Source of the DNA: Clostridia bacterium
GTDB lineage: Bacteria > Bacillota > Clostridia > Christensenellales > Pumilibacteraceae
NCBI GenBank assembly: GCA_900767465.1
Contig: CAAGAW010000007.1
Location: 1 to 51,985, forward strand
Direction of reading: 5' to 3'
Length of the DNA stretch: 51,985 nt
Positions 23,552 through 33,263 of the stretch are shown one piece after another (positions within the stretch are counted from its first letter, which is position 1; the number at the start of each line of letters is the position of its first letter). A model generated the notes under the pieces. It did not search any database, had not been told where the DNA came from, and was given only the letters and a program-made list of their open reading frames with translations. A program made the translations under genes and the position numbers.

Positions 23552-25495
23552 ATGGAAGAATTGCTTTACGGATTTGACGAAAAGACGGGCGGACTCAGAT
23601 ATATAACGGACGCGCGCGACGAGGCCGGTATGAACTGGGTCGAGGGCAAGCGGGTTTTCGGCGAGATCAAGGGCGGCGAACTCGTGACCGCCAAGGCGGA
23701 AGGAAGCAAACTTATCGCCGAATACAAAACCAAGCATCTTACCGTACTCGTTACCCGCGAGTACTCGGACGGAATTTACCGCGAGCGTTACGTTTTTCGT
23801 AACGACGGCGTTTTCGACGTGTTTTTCAATCGCGGTGCGGTCGGGATTTACGCAACGTTCAACGACAGTTACGAAGCGGCGAGCATATCGATGAAAAAAC
23901 ACTGCAACGCGCATATCTGGTGCGGCGGCGAGGTAAGTTGGGTAAACGCCGTAAAAATGGGTCCGTATGACCGCGGGCTTATGCTCGTGCTTACCGAGGG
24001 TGCGCTCGACACGTACAGCGTGGAGCGCGATTTAGCCGAGTGGAGCAACGACCGCGGCGATTTTATTCTGCACCCCGTGCCGTTCCGCCTCGCGCCCGGC
24101 GAAGAGTACGCGATCGCGTGGGAAATGAAATTTTACCGTTCGGGCGAATTCTTGACCGAACTCAAAAAATACGATATCCCGGTAATCGAGGGCGAAAATT
24201 ACACCGTTTATCTCGGCGAAAAAATCCGCTTTACGGTCGACAAACCCGCCGAAGTAAGCCTTAACGGCAAAGTTTTGCAGGCTACGACCGAAAACGGAAT
24301 CACGCGGGTCGAGTTCGAGCCGAAAGAGCGCGACGAATACGTTTTCGACGTAAAAGCGTGCGGAAAAACGACTCACGCCAAGTTTTTCGCGCAGATTCCG
24401 TTTGACGAACTCGTAAAACGCCGCGTGCATTTCATCGTCGATAATCAGCAGTACGACCGCGCGGGCGATTCGCTGGACGGCGCGTACCTTATCTACGACA
24501 ATCAGGACAAATGCCTTATCTACGACGAAGTTTTTTCGGACTATAACGCCACCCGCGAGCGGCTCGTGATGGGGCTTTTAGTCGCGAAATACGTGCAGTA
24601 CTATCCCGACGACAAAAAAGTTTACGACAGCCTTATGAAGTATTATCGTTTCGTTGCGCGCGAATTTTTCGACGAGGAAACGGGTACCGTTTATAACGCG
24701 GTGGGCAAAAATCCGACGGCAAAACGGCTGTATAATGCGCCGTGGATGTCGATTTTCGTTATGGAAATGTACAAAGTCACGGGCGAGGAGAAGTACCTCG
24801 AAATGATGGTGAAATTGCTTCGCGTGTACTATTCGATAGGCGGCGAGAAGTTTTATCCGAACGGTCTTTCGCTTTACGAAACGGTAGACGTTCTGCGCCG
24901 CGCCGGTATGACGGCGGAAGCGGACGAAATCCTCGGCTACTACAAAATCCACGTCGGAAATATCGTTAAAAACGGAATCGCTTACCCGGAGCACGAGGTG
25001 CGGTACGAGCAAACGATCGTTACGCCCGCAGTCAACATGATAGCGCAACTTTATCTGCTTACCGGCGATAAGTCGCTTATCCCGGAGTGCGCGAAACATA
25101 TCGACGTTCTCGAACGGTTCAACGGCTGCCAGCCGTCGCATTACCTTAATGACCTTGCGATACGCCATTGGGACGGGTATTGGTTCGGTAAGCGCATGAT
25201 TTACGGCGATACGTTCCCTCATTCGGCCTCGGTACATACGTCGGACGCGTTCCTGCATTACTATTGGATTTCGGGCGATGCCGAGTACCGTGACCGCGCG
25301 ATCCGCGGGGCGAGAAACTGCCTCAGCCTTTTCGGCGCGGACGGCTCGGCAAACACGTCGTACGTGTATCCGCTGTTTTGTAACGGCGTAAGGTGCGAGT
25401 ATTACGACGAATTCGCCAACGAGCAGGACGGTTACCTTTACTTTATGATTAAATTTTTCGGAGAACTCGGAAATGGCTGCGAAAACGCTCGCTGA
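23552..25495 (+). CDS. Six-hairpin glycosidase-like protein
   Basis: 647 residues, no signal peptide, so probably cytoplasmic. Residues ~1-290 are beta-rich, like the sandwich domain that precedes the catalytic barrel in several glycosidases. Residues ~300-640 consist of repeated helix pairs with aromatic and acidic loops (NAPWMSIFVMEMYKVTGEEKYLEMM; GDTFPHSASVHTSDAFLHYYWISGDAEYRDRAI, each typical of an alpha/alpha toroid). The catalytic acids and exact family cannot be assigned. Substrate is probably a beta-glucuronide- or uronate-type oligosaccharide at best guess. The stop lies 23 bases inside the MATE gene. GGAG is 12 bases from the ATG, slightly long spacing. Confidence 0.6.
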   Translation: MEELLYGFDEKTGGLRYITDARDEAGMNWVEGKRVFGEIKGGELVTAKAEGSKLIAEYKTKHLTVLVTREYSDGIYRERYVFRNDGVFDVFFNRGAVGIYATFNDSYEAASISMKKHCNAHIWCGGEVSWVNAVKMGPYDRGLMLVLTEGALDTYSVERDLAEWSNDRGDFILHPVPFRLAPGEEYAIAWEMKFYRSGEFLTELKKYDIPVIEGENYTVYLGEKIRFTVDKPAEVSLNGKVLQATTENGITRVEFEPKERDEYVFDVKACGKTTHAKFFAQIPFDELVKRRVHFIVDNQQYDRAGDSLDGAYLIYDNQDKCLIYDEVFSDYNATRERLVMGLLVAKYVQYYPDDKKVYDSLMKYYRFVAREFFDEETGTVYNAVGKNPTAKRLYNAPWMSIFVMEMYKVTGEEKYLEMMVKLLRVYYSIGGEKFYPNGLSLYETVDVLRRAGMTAEADEILGYYKIHVGNIVKNGIAYPEHEVRYEQTIVTPAVNMIAQLYLLTGDKSLIPECAKHIDVLERFNGCQPSHYLNDLAIRHWDGYWFGKRMIYGDTFPHSASVHTSDAFLHYYWISGDAEYRDRAIRGARNCLSLFGADGSANTSYVYPLFCNGVRCEYYDEFANEQDGYLYFMIKFFGELGNGCENAR

Positions 25496-27053
25496 AAAAA
25501 ACGATATGACGACGGGCGGCATTTTCGGCAAATTCGTCGCGTACGCGCTGCCGTTTATGCTCACCAACCTTTTGCAGGTTCTTTATAACGCCGCCGATAT
25601 TATCGTCGTCGGACTGTCGGGCGAACCGGACGCCGTAGGCGCGGTGGGAACGACTACCGCGTTCGTCAACCTTATCGTCGGACTTTATACCGGTATAGCC
25701 GTCGGCTCGGAAGTGGTGATTTCCCGCGCGATCGGACGTAAAGACGACGACGAAACGAGCAAAGCGACCCACACGTCCGTGTTATTCGGACTGTTGTTCG
25801 GAGCATTTTGCGGACTTTTAGGTTTCTTCGTCGCGCGTCCCGTGTTATCGGCGATGGGCAACGGCGGAAAACTTCTTTCTCTTGCGACTTCGTATACGCA
25901 GATTTATTTCGTCGGACTGCCGGTCGTTTCGCTTACAAACTTCGCCGTAGCCGTGCTTCACGCCGAGGGAGATTCGCGCACGCCGTTTATCGTGCTTACG
26001 ATTTCGGGGATAGCGAACGTCGTTCTCAATCTGTTTTTCGTACTCGTGTGCGGAATGTCCGTCGAGGGCGTGGCGATCGCAACGGTAGCGGCTAACGCGA
26101 TTTCGGCGGTCGCGCTTATCGTCCGGCTTTTCCGCGACAAAAGCGTGTGCCGCCTTCATATCAAAAAAATGAAGATTCACGGCAAAACGCTCGGAAAAAT
26201 CGTCCGGATCGGACTTCCCGCGGCGGTTCAGAGTTCGCTTTTCTCGCTCTCGAATATGCTTATCCAGTCCTCGATCGTAAGCGTAAACAATTCGGTGGCG
26301 GGCGAGGGCGCGGAATATCAGCCGATAGTCAAGGCAAACTCGGCGGGTATGAGTATCGAAAGTTTTATTTACACCGCGATCGATTCGGTAGGCAAAGCCG
26401 CCGTTTCGTTCGTCGGGCAGAACTCGGGCGCGGGCAAAACCGATCGGCTTTGGAGATTTCTTAAAATAAGTTACGCGATTTCGTTTACGCTCGGCGTCGC
26501 ATTGCCCGCGATAGCGTTGATTCTTCGTAATCCGCTTCTGGCTTTGTACGGAATTTATCCCGCGACCGAGGGACTTGCGGGAATCGCGTACGACGCGGCG
26601 ATAACGCGTATGCTCGTTATGTTCGTGCCGTACTTTACGATAGCGTTTATGCAACTCGGATCGGGAATCCTGCAAGGCTTGGGCAAATCGGTTATCGCGT
26701 CCGTATCGTCGCTTATAGGCGCGTGTCTGTTCAGAGTGGTGTGGATCTTTACGGCTTTTGCCGCGGATCCTACGCTTTTTATGATTTACGTGTCCTATCC
26801 GATTTCATGGACGCTCGTCGCGGCAACGCATTTTATCGTGATTATTCGCTCGATGAAACGTATGCCCGCCGCCGCGCTCGTTCCGGTCGAGGGCGAACTC
26901 GCCGCGGAACCGGTTTTTGAGGACGGAGCAGAGGTCGAAGGGCTGCCCGGACCCGAAGAGGTTATGCCGGTCGAACCCGAAATCGCAGCCGAAGCCGTAG
27001 CGGAGGACGAGAAAAACGAGGCAAAAAACGATGAAAGCGGCGTTAAGCGTTAA
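25473..27053 (+). CDS. MATE-family efflux transporter
   Basis: 526 residues with about 12 membrane segments in two related halves. Near the start, 'FAYALPFMLTNLLQVLYNAADIIVVG' (split across helices 1-2) and 'GPEDAVGAVG'-like sequence are classical MATE features. 'AVLHAEGDSRTPF' ends the first half and 'GSGILQGLGKSVIASV' the second. The family exports drugs or metabolites in exchange for Na+ or H+. The final ~60 residues form an unusual acidic tail (EVMPVEPEIAAEAVAEDEK). The start overlaps the upstream gene by 23 bases, so the two are co-translated. Confidence 0.9.
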   Translation: MAAKTLAEKNDMTTGGIFGKFVAYALPFMLTNLLQVLYNAADIIVVGLSGEPDAVGAVGTTTAFVNLIVGLYTGIAVGSEVVISRAIGRKDDDETSKATHTSVLFGLLFGAFCGLLGFFVARPVLSAMGNGGKLLSLATSYTQIYFVGLPVVSLTNFAVAVLHAEGDSRTPFIVLTISGIANVVLNLFFVLVCGMSVEGVAIATVAANAISAVALIVRLFRDKSVCRLHIKKMKIHGKTLGKIVRIGLPAAVQSSLFSLSNMLIQSSIVSVNNSVAGEGAEYQPIVKANSAGMSIESFIYTAIDSVGKAAVSFVGQNSGAGKTDRLWRFLKISYAISFTLGVALPAIALILRNPLLALYGIYPATEGLAGIAYDAAITRMLVMFVPYFTIAFMQLGSGILQGLGKSVIASVSSLIGACLFRVVWIFTAFAADPTLFMIYVSYPISWTLVAATHFIVIIRSMKRMPAAALVPVEGELAAEPVFEDGAEVEGLPGPEEVMPVEPEIAAEAVAEDEKNEAKNDESGVKR

Positions 27054-27080
27054 AATTTCGCGTTTAGGTCGTAAAAACGG

Positions 27081-27109
27081 TTGACAAAACTTTACGGATG
27101 GTTTATAAT
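27081..27109 (+). promoter_or_regulatory. Sigma-A promoter of rpmE
   Basis: TTGACA (27081-27086) and TATAAT (27104-27109) with a 17-base spacer: full consensus, 36 bases before the start codon. Confidence 0.9.
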
Positions 27110-27144
27110 ATCACGTGCAAGTCATTTTGAGGAGAGATACGAAT

Positions 27145-27348
27145 ATGAAAGAGAATATACATCCCGATTATCACGAGGCAACCGCGGTTTGCGCTTGCGG
27201 CGCAACCTTCGTAACCGGCACCACCAAGAAGGGCGACGTTATCAAACTCGACGTTTGCTCGAAATGCCATCCTTTCTACACCGGCAAACAGAAGCAGGTT
27301 GAGACGGGCGGACGTATTGATAAATTCAACCGTCGTTACGGCAAGTAA
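27145..27348 (+). CDS. rpmE: 50S ribosomal protein L31 (zinc-binding type)
   Basis: 67 residues from the ATG at 27145 (GAGGAGAG upstream). It begins MKENIHPDYH and carries the zinc ligands C16, C18, C38 and C41 in 'CACG' and 'CSKCHPFYTGKQK', the hallmark of the C+ form. It ends 'GRIDKFNRRYG'. L31 bridges the ribosomal subunits. It has its own promoter and terminator, next to the release-factor genes as in many Firmicutes. Confidence 0.97.
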   Translation: MKENIHPDYHEATAVCACGATFVTGTTKKGDVIKLDVCSKCHPFYTGKQKQVETGGRIDKFNRRYGK

Positions 27349-27367
27349 AACAAAGGTATCGTACGAT

Positions 27368-27400
27368 AAAACCATGCCCGAATCGGCACGGTTTTATTTT
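27368..27400 (+). terminator. Terminator of rpmE
   Basis: AAACCATGCC pairs with GGCACGGTTT (one mismatch) and is followed by TATTTTTTT. Confidence 0.8.
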
Positions 27401-27423
27401 TTTAGTTCGTTTTTTATAGAATA

Positions 27424-29181
27424 ATGAGTAAGAAAAACAAGGACGAAAAAGTCAAACGCACGCTTATCGGCGGTCAGGCTCTTATGGAAGGAGTTATGAT
27501 GCAGGGCGCAACGTCGATGGCGCTCAGCGTACGCACGGAAGAGGGCGATATCCTCACCGAAACGAAGCGGCTTCGCAAGCGCGGCGTTATTTCGCGTATT
27601 CCGATAGTCCGCGGTTGCGTGGCGTTTGTAAAATCGCTTATTACGGGGACGGGAACGATGTTGCGTTCGGCGGAGGTCGTGTATCCCGAGGACGAAACGC
27701 CGAGTAAAGGCGCGTACGCCGTAGCCACGGTGCTGGGGATACTTCTTGCGGTGGGGCTGTTTATTCTTTTGCCGTCCTTTCTCGTATCCATGCTCGGCAA
27801 GCTCGTAACTCTCGGAATTTTGTTATCTTCGCTTATCGAGGGTCTTGTCCGTATCGCGCTTTTCGTGTTATATCTGTTTATCGTGTCGCGAATGAAAGAA
27901 ATAAAGCGCACGTTTATGTACCACGGCGCGGAGCATCGCACGATCAACTGCTTTGAAAAAGGTATGGAACTTACGCCCGAAAACGTACAAAAATGCTCGA
28001 CCCGCCATAACCGTTGCGGAACGACGTTTCTGTTTTTCGTTATGGTCGTGTCCATTCTCGTGTTCTCGCTCGTAACGTGGCTGCTGTCGCTGCTCGGGTG
28101 GACGGACATCGGCACCTTCGCGCGTATGGGAATAAGACTGTTGTTGCTTCCGCTCGTTGCGGGACTGAGTTACGAACTTCTGCGTTTTCTCGCGCTTTTG
28201 CCCGATAACGCCTTTGTCGATATTCTCCGCGCGCCCGGACTCGCGCTTCAGCGGCTTACCACGTATCCGCCCGACATCGATATGGCGGAAGTCGCGATTT
28301 CGAGTTTTAAACTGGTTGAGGAAATGGACGCGGACGAGAGCATAGAACCGCACGCGTTCGGAGAACTCACGATTCCCGAACTTCGCGCCGTTATTCGCCG
28401 CCGTCTCGAAAAAGCGGGCAAAACGGAAGAGGCGGAAGTCGAATGGATAATGTGTTACGCGCTCGGCGTAAAGCGCGGCGAACTTTCGTCGGTAAACCGC
28501 ACCACCATGGCGCAGTACCGCAAAGCGACCGCCGTTTGCGCGGAGCGGATCAAGGGTAAGCCGCTCGATTACATTACGGGGTATTCGGAATTTTACGGAC
28601 TTCGTATCGCCGTAACGCCCGACGTGCTTATACCTCGCCTCGACACCGAAGTCGTTGCCGAAACCGCGATAAAAGCGGTGAAAGACATGGAAAAACCGGT
28701 TGCCGTTCTCGACCTTATGACGGGCAGCGGTTGCATAGCCGCCGCAGTCGTCGACCGCACCGGCGCGAACGTTACCGCGTCCGACGTGAGCGAAAAGGCT
28801 CTTATCGTGGCGCGCGCCAACCTCGAACGATTCAAAGCGAAAACCGTTCTTTCGGACGGGTTCGACGGAATAGAGGGCAAATTCGACGTTATCGTTTCCA
28901 ACCCGCCGTATATCCGTTCGGGCGAAATATCCTCGCTCGATCCCGAGGTGACTTGCCAACCCGCGCTTGCGCTCGACGGCGGCGATGACGGACTTAAATT
29001 TTATCGGCTCATCGCCGAAAAGGCTCCCGGATACCTAACAGGCCGCGGCGTGCTTGTTCTCGAAATCGGTTACGATCAGGCGGCGGACGTAACGGCGATT
29101 CTTGCCGGAAACTTTACGGACGTCGAGGTTATAAAGGATTTTTGCGGCAACGACAGGGTAATAAAGGCTAAAAGGAAATAA
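27424..29181 (+). CDS. prmC: DUF1385 membrane protein fused to release-factor methyltransferase PrmC
   Basis: 585 residues in one open frame. Residues ~14-300 are a DUF1385 (YqhQ-like) membrane protein: 'GGQALMEGVMMQG' at the start, several helices, 'YHGAEHRTINCFE' and 'TRHNRCGTTFLF'. Residues ~310-585 are PrmC: helical N-domain, 'GKPLDYITGYSEFYG', SAM motif 'VLDLMTGSGCIAAAV', and the catalytic 'NPPY' that binds the GGQ glutamine of release factors. PrmC methylates RF1/RF2; the RF1 gene follows 1 base after the stop. The two parts are usually separate neighbouring genes in Firmicutes. No sign of a frameshift at the junction. Confidence 0.88.
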   Translation: MSKKNKDEKVKRTLIGGQALMEGVMMQGATSMALSVRTEEGDILTETKRLRKRGVISRIPIVRGCVAFVKSLITGTGTMLRSAEVVYPEDETPSKGAYAVATVLGILLAVGLFILLPSFLVSMLGKLVTLGILLSSLIEGLVRIALFVLYLFIVSRMKEIKRTFMYHGAEHRTINCFEKGMELTPENVQKCSTRHNRCGTTFLFFVMVVSILVFSLVTWLLSLLGWTDIGTFARMGIRLLLLPLVAGLSYELLRFLALLPDNAFVDILRAPGLALQRLTTYPPDIDMAEVAISSFKLVEEMDADESIEPHAFGELTIPELRAVIRRRLEKAGKTEEAEVEWIMCYALGVKRGELSSVNRTTMAQYRKATAVCAERIKGKPLDYITGYSEFYGLRIAVTPDVLIPRLDTEVVAETAIKAVKDMEKPVAVLDLMTGSGCIAAAVVDRTGANVTASDVSEKALIVARANLERFKAKTVLSDGFDGIEGKFDVIVSNPPYIRSGEISSLDPEVTCQPALALDGGDDGLKFYRLIAEKAPGYLTGRGVLVLEIGYDQAADVTAILAGNFTDVEVIKDFCGNDRVIKAKRK

Positions 29182-29182
29182 T

Positions 29183-30274
29183 ATGAACAAAGCAAAACTC
29201 GACTCGATAAAAAATAAATACGACGAACTCACCGAACTTATCGCCAAACCCGAAATAATCGCGGACAACAAAGAGTGGACGAAACTCGTCAAGGAACACT
29301 CGCAGGTCGAACCGGTGGTTACGGCTTACGCCCGCCTCGTCGATACCGAAAAAGAAATCGAAGATCTTAAAGTTATGGCGGAAACGGAAGAGGATCGCGA
29401 ACTCCGCGAACTTGCCGCCGCCGAACTCGACGAGAAAAAAGCCGAACTCGAAAAAATCAACAACGAACTTCGTATTCTGCTTCTTCCCGCCGACCCGAAC
29501 GACGACAAAAACGTCATTATAGAGATACGCGCGGGCGCGGGCGGAGACGAAGCCGCTCTGTTCGCCGCCGAACTTATGCGTATGTACAAAATGTACGCCG
29601 AAAAGAACCGCTGGAAGGTCGAGGACGTGGATATAAACGCTACCGAACTCGGAGGCGTAAAGGAAGCCGTTTTCTCGGTCTCGGGCGACAGTCTGTTTTC
29701 GAGGCTCAAATTCGAAAGCGGCGTTCATCGCGTTCAGCGTGTTCCCGACACCGAGTCGCAGGGGCGTATCCATACGTCCACCGTTACCGTAGCCGTGCTT
29801 CCCGAGGTCGAGGACGTCGTAGTCGAAATCAACGAAAAGGATCTTAAAATCGACACGTACCGGTCGGGCGGAGCGGGCGGTCAGCACGTAAACAAGACCG
29901 AATCGGCAATACGCATCACCCATCTTCCCACGGGGATCGTCGTTTGCTGTCAGGACGAGCGCAGTCAGATCAAAAACCGCGACAAGGCGATGCGCGTGCT
30001 TAAAAGCAAATTGTTCGACAAGATGCAGGAGGACGCGAATAAAGAATATTCCGGACTTCGCCGCGCGCAGGTCGGAACGGGCGATCGTTCGGAGCGTATC
30101 CGCACCTATAATTTCCCGCAGGGACGCGTCACCGATCACCGCATAAACCTTACGTTGTACTCGCTCGATACGTTTATGAACGGCGACATCGACGAAATGC
30201 TCGACGCGCTCCGTATCGCCGATCAGACCGCCAAACTCGAAGCCGAAATCGAGCAGGGCGCAGGCAAATCGTAA
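29183..30274 (+). CDS. prfA: Peptide chain release factor 1
   Basis: 363 residues, full family length. The catalytic GGQ lies in 'GAGGQHVNKTESA' (PrmC's substrate). The codon-recognition P-x-T is PDT in 'RVPDTESQGRIHTST' (E. coli has PAT). The preceding region 'IIEIRAGAGGDEAALFA' is the family's domain 2. It terminates translation at UAA and UAG. It is packed directly behind prmC, as is usual, with AAAGGAAATAAT as ribosome site. Confidence 0.97.
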   Translation: MNKAKLDSIKNKYDELTELIAKPEIIADNKEWTKLVKEHSQVEPVVTAYARLVDTEKEIEDLKVMAETEEDRELRELAAAELDEKKAELEKINNELRILLLPADPNDDKNVIIEIRAGAGGDEAALFAAELMRMYKMYAEKNRWKVEDVDINATELGGVKEAVFSVSGDSLFSRLKFESGVHRVQRVPDTESQGRIHTSTVTVAVLPEVEDVVVEINEKDLKIDTYRSGGAGGQHVNKTESAIRITHLPTGIVVCCQDERSQIKNRDKAMRVLKSKLFDKMQEDANKEYSGLRRAQVGTGDRSERIRTYNFPQGRVTDHRINLTLYSLDTFMNGDIDEMLDALRIADQTAKLEAEIEQGAGKS

Positions 30275-30298
30275 TTTAACCGAAAGGAGAAAAATGAT

Positions 30299-31195
30299 AT
30301 GAGGAAAGTAATCAGATTTTTTGCGACGTTTCTTGCTGTCGCGCTCGTATTTACCGTTGTCGCTTGCGGCAGAAAACCCGACGAAGGGACGAGCGAACCG
30401 ACGTACACAGACGAGGAAAATTACGCCGTGTTCAGAGCGGGCGTCGTAGATTCGCTGTCGTGCGACGACGTCTATACCTATTTTGAAACGACCGGTTACG
30501 TGGTCGACGGCGTTATTCTCGAAATCGATAAATCTTACGAAACGCGCGACGGCAACAGATTTATGTACGAATACACCGAAAGAACGGCGGATTCCGAAAG
30601 TCCGGAAGCAGAACCTGTCTTGACTACGCATTTAACAAAAGCGGTAAAACTCGTAACCGTAGACGGCGAACAGAAGTATAAAGATTGTCTTAAACAACTT
30701 CGCGGCGACGGAAAATACGAGAAAAGCGGAAGTTACGTCGCCGCCGAAGATCTTGGCAACTACGTCAGTACCGAACATTCGCCTAAAACGGTTCTGTCGG
30801 CAGTCTTAACCGCCGACGACGCGTATGCGGATTTCGTGGCACGCCTTAAAAAATATATAGCCGAAAACGAAAGAGGCAGAGGCGTTACCGCCGACAAGAT
30901 CACGGTTTTGATCGGTCGCGACAGTATCGACACGAGTCGGGTAACCGTTTCCGCGACCGCCGAAGGCATAAGTTACGAAGAGGACGGCGAACAGTGTACC
31001 GGCAAACTTATCTGGACGTTTGTCGTCAAGGACGGCAAAGTCGCGGAGTACGGACACAGATCCGAAATCACGACGGATAAAGGAAACGGAACGACGGGCA
31101 GTATAACTATTTCCGTGGACACGACGTTCGGGTACGAATTCGACGAGGAGCGTTACGGCGAAATCGTCGAAAGCGAATATACGGTGACGGAATAG
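30299..31195 (+). CDS. Lipoprotein of unknown function
   Basis: 298 residues with AAAGGAG 10 bases before the ATG. The signal peptide ends in the lipobox T-V-V-A-C with the lipidated cysteine at 23, so the protein is tethered outside the membrane. The mature part alternates beta strands with charged turns (EYTERTADSE, VVKDGKVAEYGHR) and has a 'KLIWTFVVKDGKV' ending like LolA/LppX-type or putative-lipoprotein folds, without a safe match. It follows prfA by 24 bases and may share its transcript. Confidence 0.65.
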   Translation: MRKVIRFFATFLAVALVFTVVACGRKPDEGTSEPTYTDEENYAVFRAGVVDSLSCDDVYTYFETTGYVVDGVILEIDKSYETRDGNRFMYEYTERTADSESPEAEPVLTTHLTKAVKLVTVDGEQKYKDCLKQLRGDGKYEKSGSYVAAEDLGNYVSTEHSPKTVLSAVLTADDAYADFVARLKKYIAENERGRGVTADKITVLIGRDSIDTSRVTVSATAEGISYEEDGEQCTGKLIWTFVVKDGKVAEYGHRSEITTDKGNGTTGSITISVDTTFGYEFDEERYGEIVESEYTVTE

Positions 31196-31606
31196 CCGTT
31201 GCGTTTCCGTTCGCGAAAAGCAAACCCGAAAGCAACTAACGGTTAGTCCGATCGCAAGATAACAGGTATCGGACGTCGAGCCTCGGCGGGCGGATCGGAA
31301 ACGTCCGCGCTTATACGATCGGGATCTCGAAACCGCGTTTGAATTCCCGCTTGCCTGATCGGTCGCCCGCGTCCGCGCCGCTATATTCGGTCGCGCGTAA
31401 CAACGTTAATAATAAAGTTCGCCGCGCGCAAGAGTAAAAAGCAAATAAATCGCAATATGCGCAAATGAAATAAAGTTTATAAAAAACCGACGGTCGTCGC
31501 TTTTCGCACCGTCGGGTTTTTTTGCGTGGGGGAGGGCGGCGGAAAAATCGTCCGACCGTCAGGAAATCCGATATCCGACGAGAGGGTTCGTTACGGATCT
31601 TCGGGT
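31196..31606. terminator. Intergenic region with bidirectional terminator
   Basis: A 411-base gap between convergent genes. The only clear element is the hairpin AAACCGACGGT (31484-31494)/ACCGTCGGGTTT (31508-31519) at 31482-31523. It has A-run and T-run flanks, so it can terminate transcription from both sides. I see nothing else of note between 31196 and 31480. Confidence 0.8.
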
Positions 31607-33223
31607 TCAGGTTTCTTGTTTCAGCAAGGTTGCGTAGCGCAACATTTGTTTGCGCGAAGACACGCCGAGTTTTTCCAGAATGTTGTGGTTATGGAATTTG
31701 AGCGTGCTTTCGCGGATATTAAGCGCGTCGGTTATTTCTTTTGCGGTTTTGCCCTGAAGATAAAGATCGAAAACGGTTTTTTCCGTTCTGGTAAGTTCTT
31801 TAAGACCGATTCTGAACGCCTCGTAGTCGTCGGGATCTATCTCGTTTTTCCGCGAATAAGCCAACCGTTCGATTTCCGCTTTTCGCTTGTCGATTTCGGC
31901 GGTCTGGCTTTCGGTTACGCTTGCGAGTTCGTCGTTCTGCCGTTTCAGTTTATCGGTCTCGAGATCGCGCAGTCTGTCCTGTTCGGCGAGGTAGACGAAC
32001 AGGTCGTCGATTTCCGAAATGTCGGATTTTGCTTCGGCGTGTTCCTGCTTGCGGATTTTTTCCAGATTCTTTATCACGGGCGCGACGAATTTTCGCGAAA
32101 AGACGACGCAAAGAACGACGGCGGTGAACACCAGCAAAAAGCAAATCAGAACGATTTTGGTTACGTTTATCGCCACGGTTTTGTCGAATTCGCTTTTCGG
32201 TTGCATTACCGCAAGAGTATATTGCGCTTTGCAAATCGTCACTTGTTTTTCGACGGCGACGAAGTCGGTTTCGCCGCCGAGTCCGGTGAGGTCGCCTTTT
32301 AGTTTTTTCGGCGTAAGCGTGCCGCTAGGCTTCAGAGAGTATCCGCCGAGAACGCCCGCCCAGAAAACGTTATCGCAATCGATTACGCCGTTTTCGGTCG
32401 TTGCGGAAAAGATACAGGTCAATTGCTCCAGTCTCGTCGGTTGAGCAAAGTAATCTTTGAAGTAGTTGTTAGAAATTTCAAAACCGCATATCCCGTAAAA
32501 CGAACCGTCCGCGCCGTAGAGCGGAGTAAGAAACGCCATTGCCTTTTCGCTTGTTCCGCTAAGCGCGAAGATACCCGTCAGCGACGATTTTTTCTCTTTC
32601 GCGTAAGGGTTGTCAAAGCGGTCTTTCAGTTCCGGCACGAGTTCGGTTCTGAATTCCAGTTTCCATTTACGATGCGGCATGATACCGTTTTCTCTGCCGA
32701 GCCGCGCGCTGCCCCGAAACAGCAATAACGTTTCGTCCGTGCGGTCGAGGGTGCTGCGTTGGAAGTACAATCCGGTTTTGGACTCGCCGGGGTTTGCGGC
32801 GCCCGTGTTTACGGTTGCGTCGAGGATTATAAACGCTCCCGACGCGTCTGCTTTCAGCAGTTCTTCTTTAAGTTTCGGAAAGAGCGCGGTCTGCATGCCC
32901 TCCGTATGCGACAGAGAGTCGTTAAGACTGCTCAGACCGATTCCGTTCCCGGTCAGATAATCGTCTATTATCGACGAAGAGTCGTTCGCGAGCATTTCGC
33001 TCATCATCGTAATATCGTCGAAGTATTTTTCGATCTGTTTTGTGTAAAATTCATTCTGGAAAGTGAGATTGTTCGAGTATTTTTCCGTCGTCGTCGAGAA
33101 TTGCCCGACGAAAAACAAACCGACTCCGATAAAGGCGACGATGACGAGAACGAGCGTAAGCATATAAAACGAAAGCTTACGATGCATAGAAGTTTTTTTA
33201 TTTTTGAAGTCTATGATCTTCAT
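31607..33223 (-). CDS. Membrane-spanning LuxR-type one-component regulator
   Basis: 538 residues. One membrane helix (18-40), then a ~310-residue extracytoplasmic domain with Cache-like features ('AMAFLTPLYGADGSFYGICGFEIS'), a second helix (~356-378), a short coiled coil (~385-460), and a C-terminal LuxR/GerE DNA-binding domain (477-538: LTRTEKTVFDLYLQGKTAKE...STLKFHNHNILEKLGV). No kinase or receiver domain is present, so sensing and DNA binding are in one protein. The start has GGAGAT upstream. It lies 40 bases behind the solute-binding lipoprotein gene, which may present the ligand. Likely target: the divergent surface-protein genes at 34870. Confidence 0.82.
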   Translation of the reverse strand: MKIIDFKNKKTSMHRKLSFYMLTLVLVIVAFIGVGLFFVGQFSTTTEKYSNNLTFQNEFYTKQIEKYFDDITMMSEMLANDSSSIIDDYLTGNGIGLSSLNDSLSHTEGMQTALFPKLKEELLKADASGAFIILDATVNTGAANPGESKTGLYFQRSTLDRTDETLLLFRGSARLGRENGIMPHRKWKLEFRTELVPELKDRFDNPYAKEKKSSLTGIFALSGTSEKAMAFLTPLYGADGSFYGICGFEISNNYFKDYFAQPTRLEQLTCIFSATTENGVIDCDNVFWAGVLGGYSLKPSGTLTPKKLKGDLTGLGGETDFVAVEKQVTICKAQYTLAVMQPKSEFDKTVAINVTKIVLICFLLVFTAVVLCVVFSRKFVAPVIKNLEKIRKQEHAEAKSDISEIDDLFVYLAEQDRLRDLETDKLKRQNDELASVTESQTAEIDKRKAEIERLAYSRKNEIDPDDYEAFRIGLKELTRTEKTVFDLYLQGKTAKEITDALNIRESTLKFHNHNILEKLGVSSRKQMLRYATLLKQET

Positions 33224-33263
33224 ATATCTCCGATATATTCCCCTCGCTCCGACGTCCTCCCGC

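Noticed and set aside
29183..30274. PDT in place of PAT in RF1 as altered codon recognition
   Set aside because: The middle position of the P-x-T motif varies naturally, so no change of specificity is implied.
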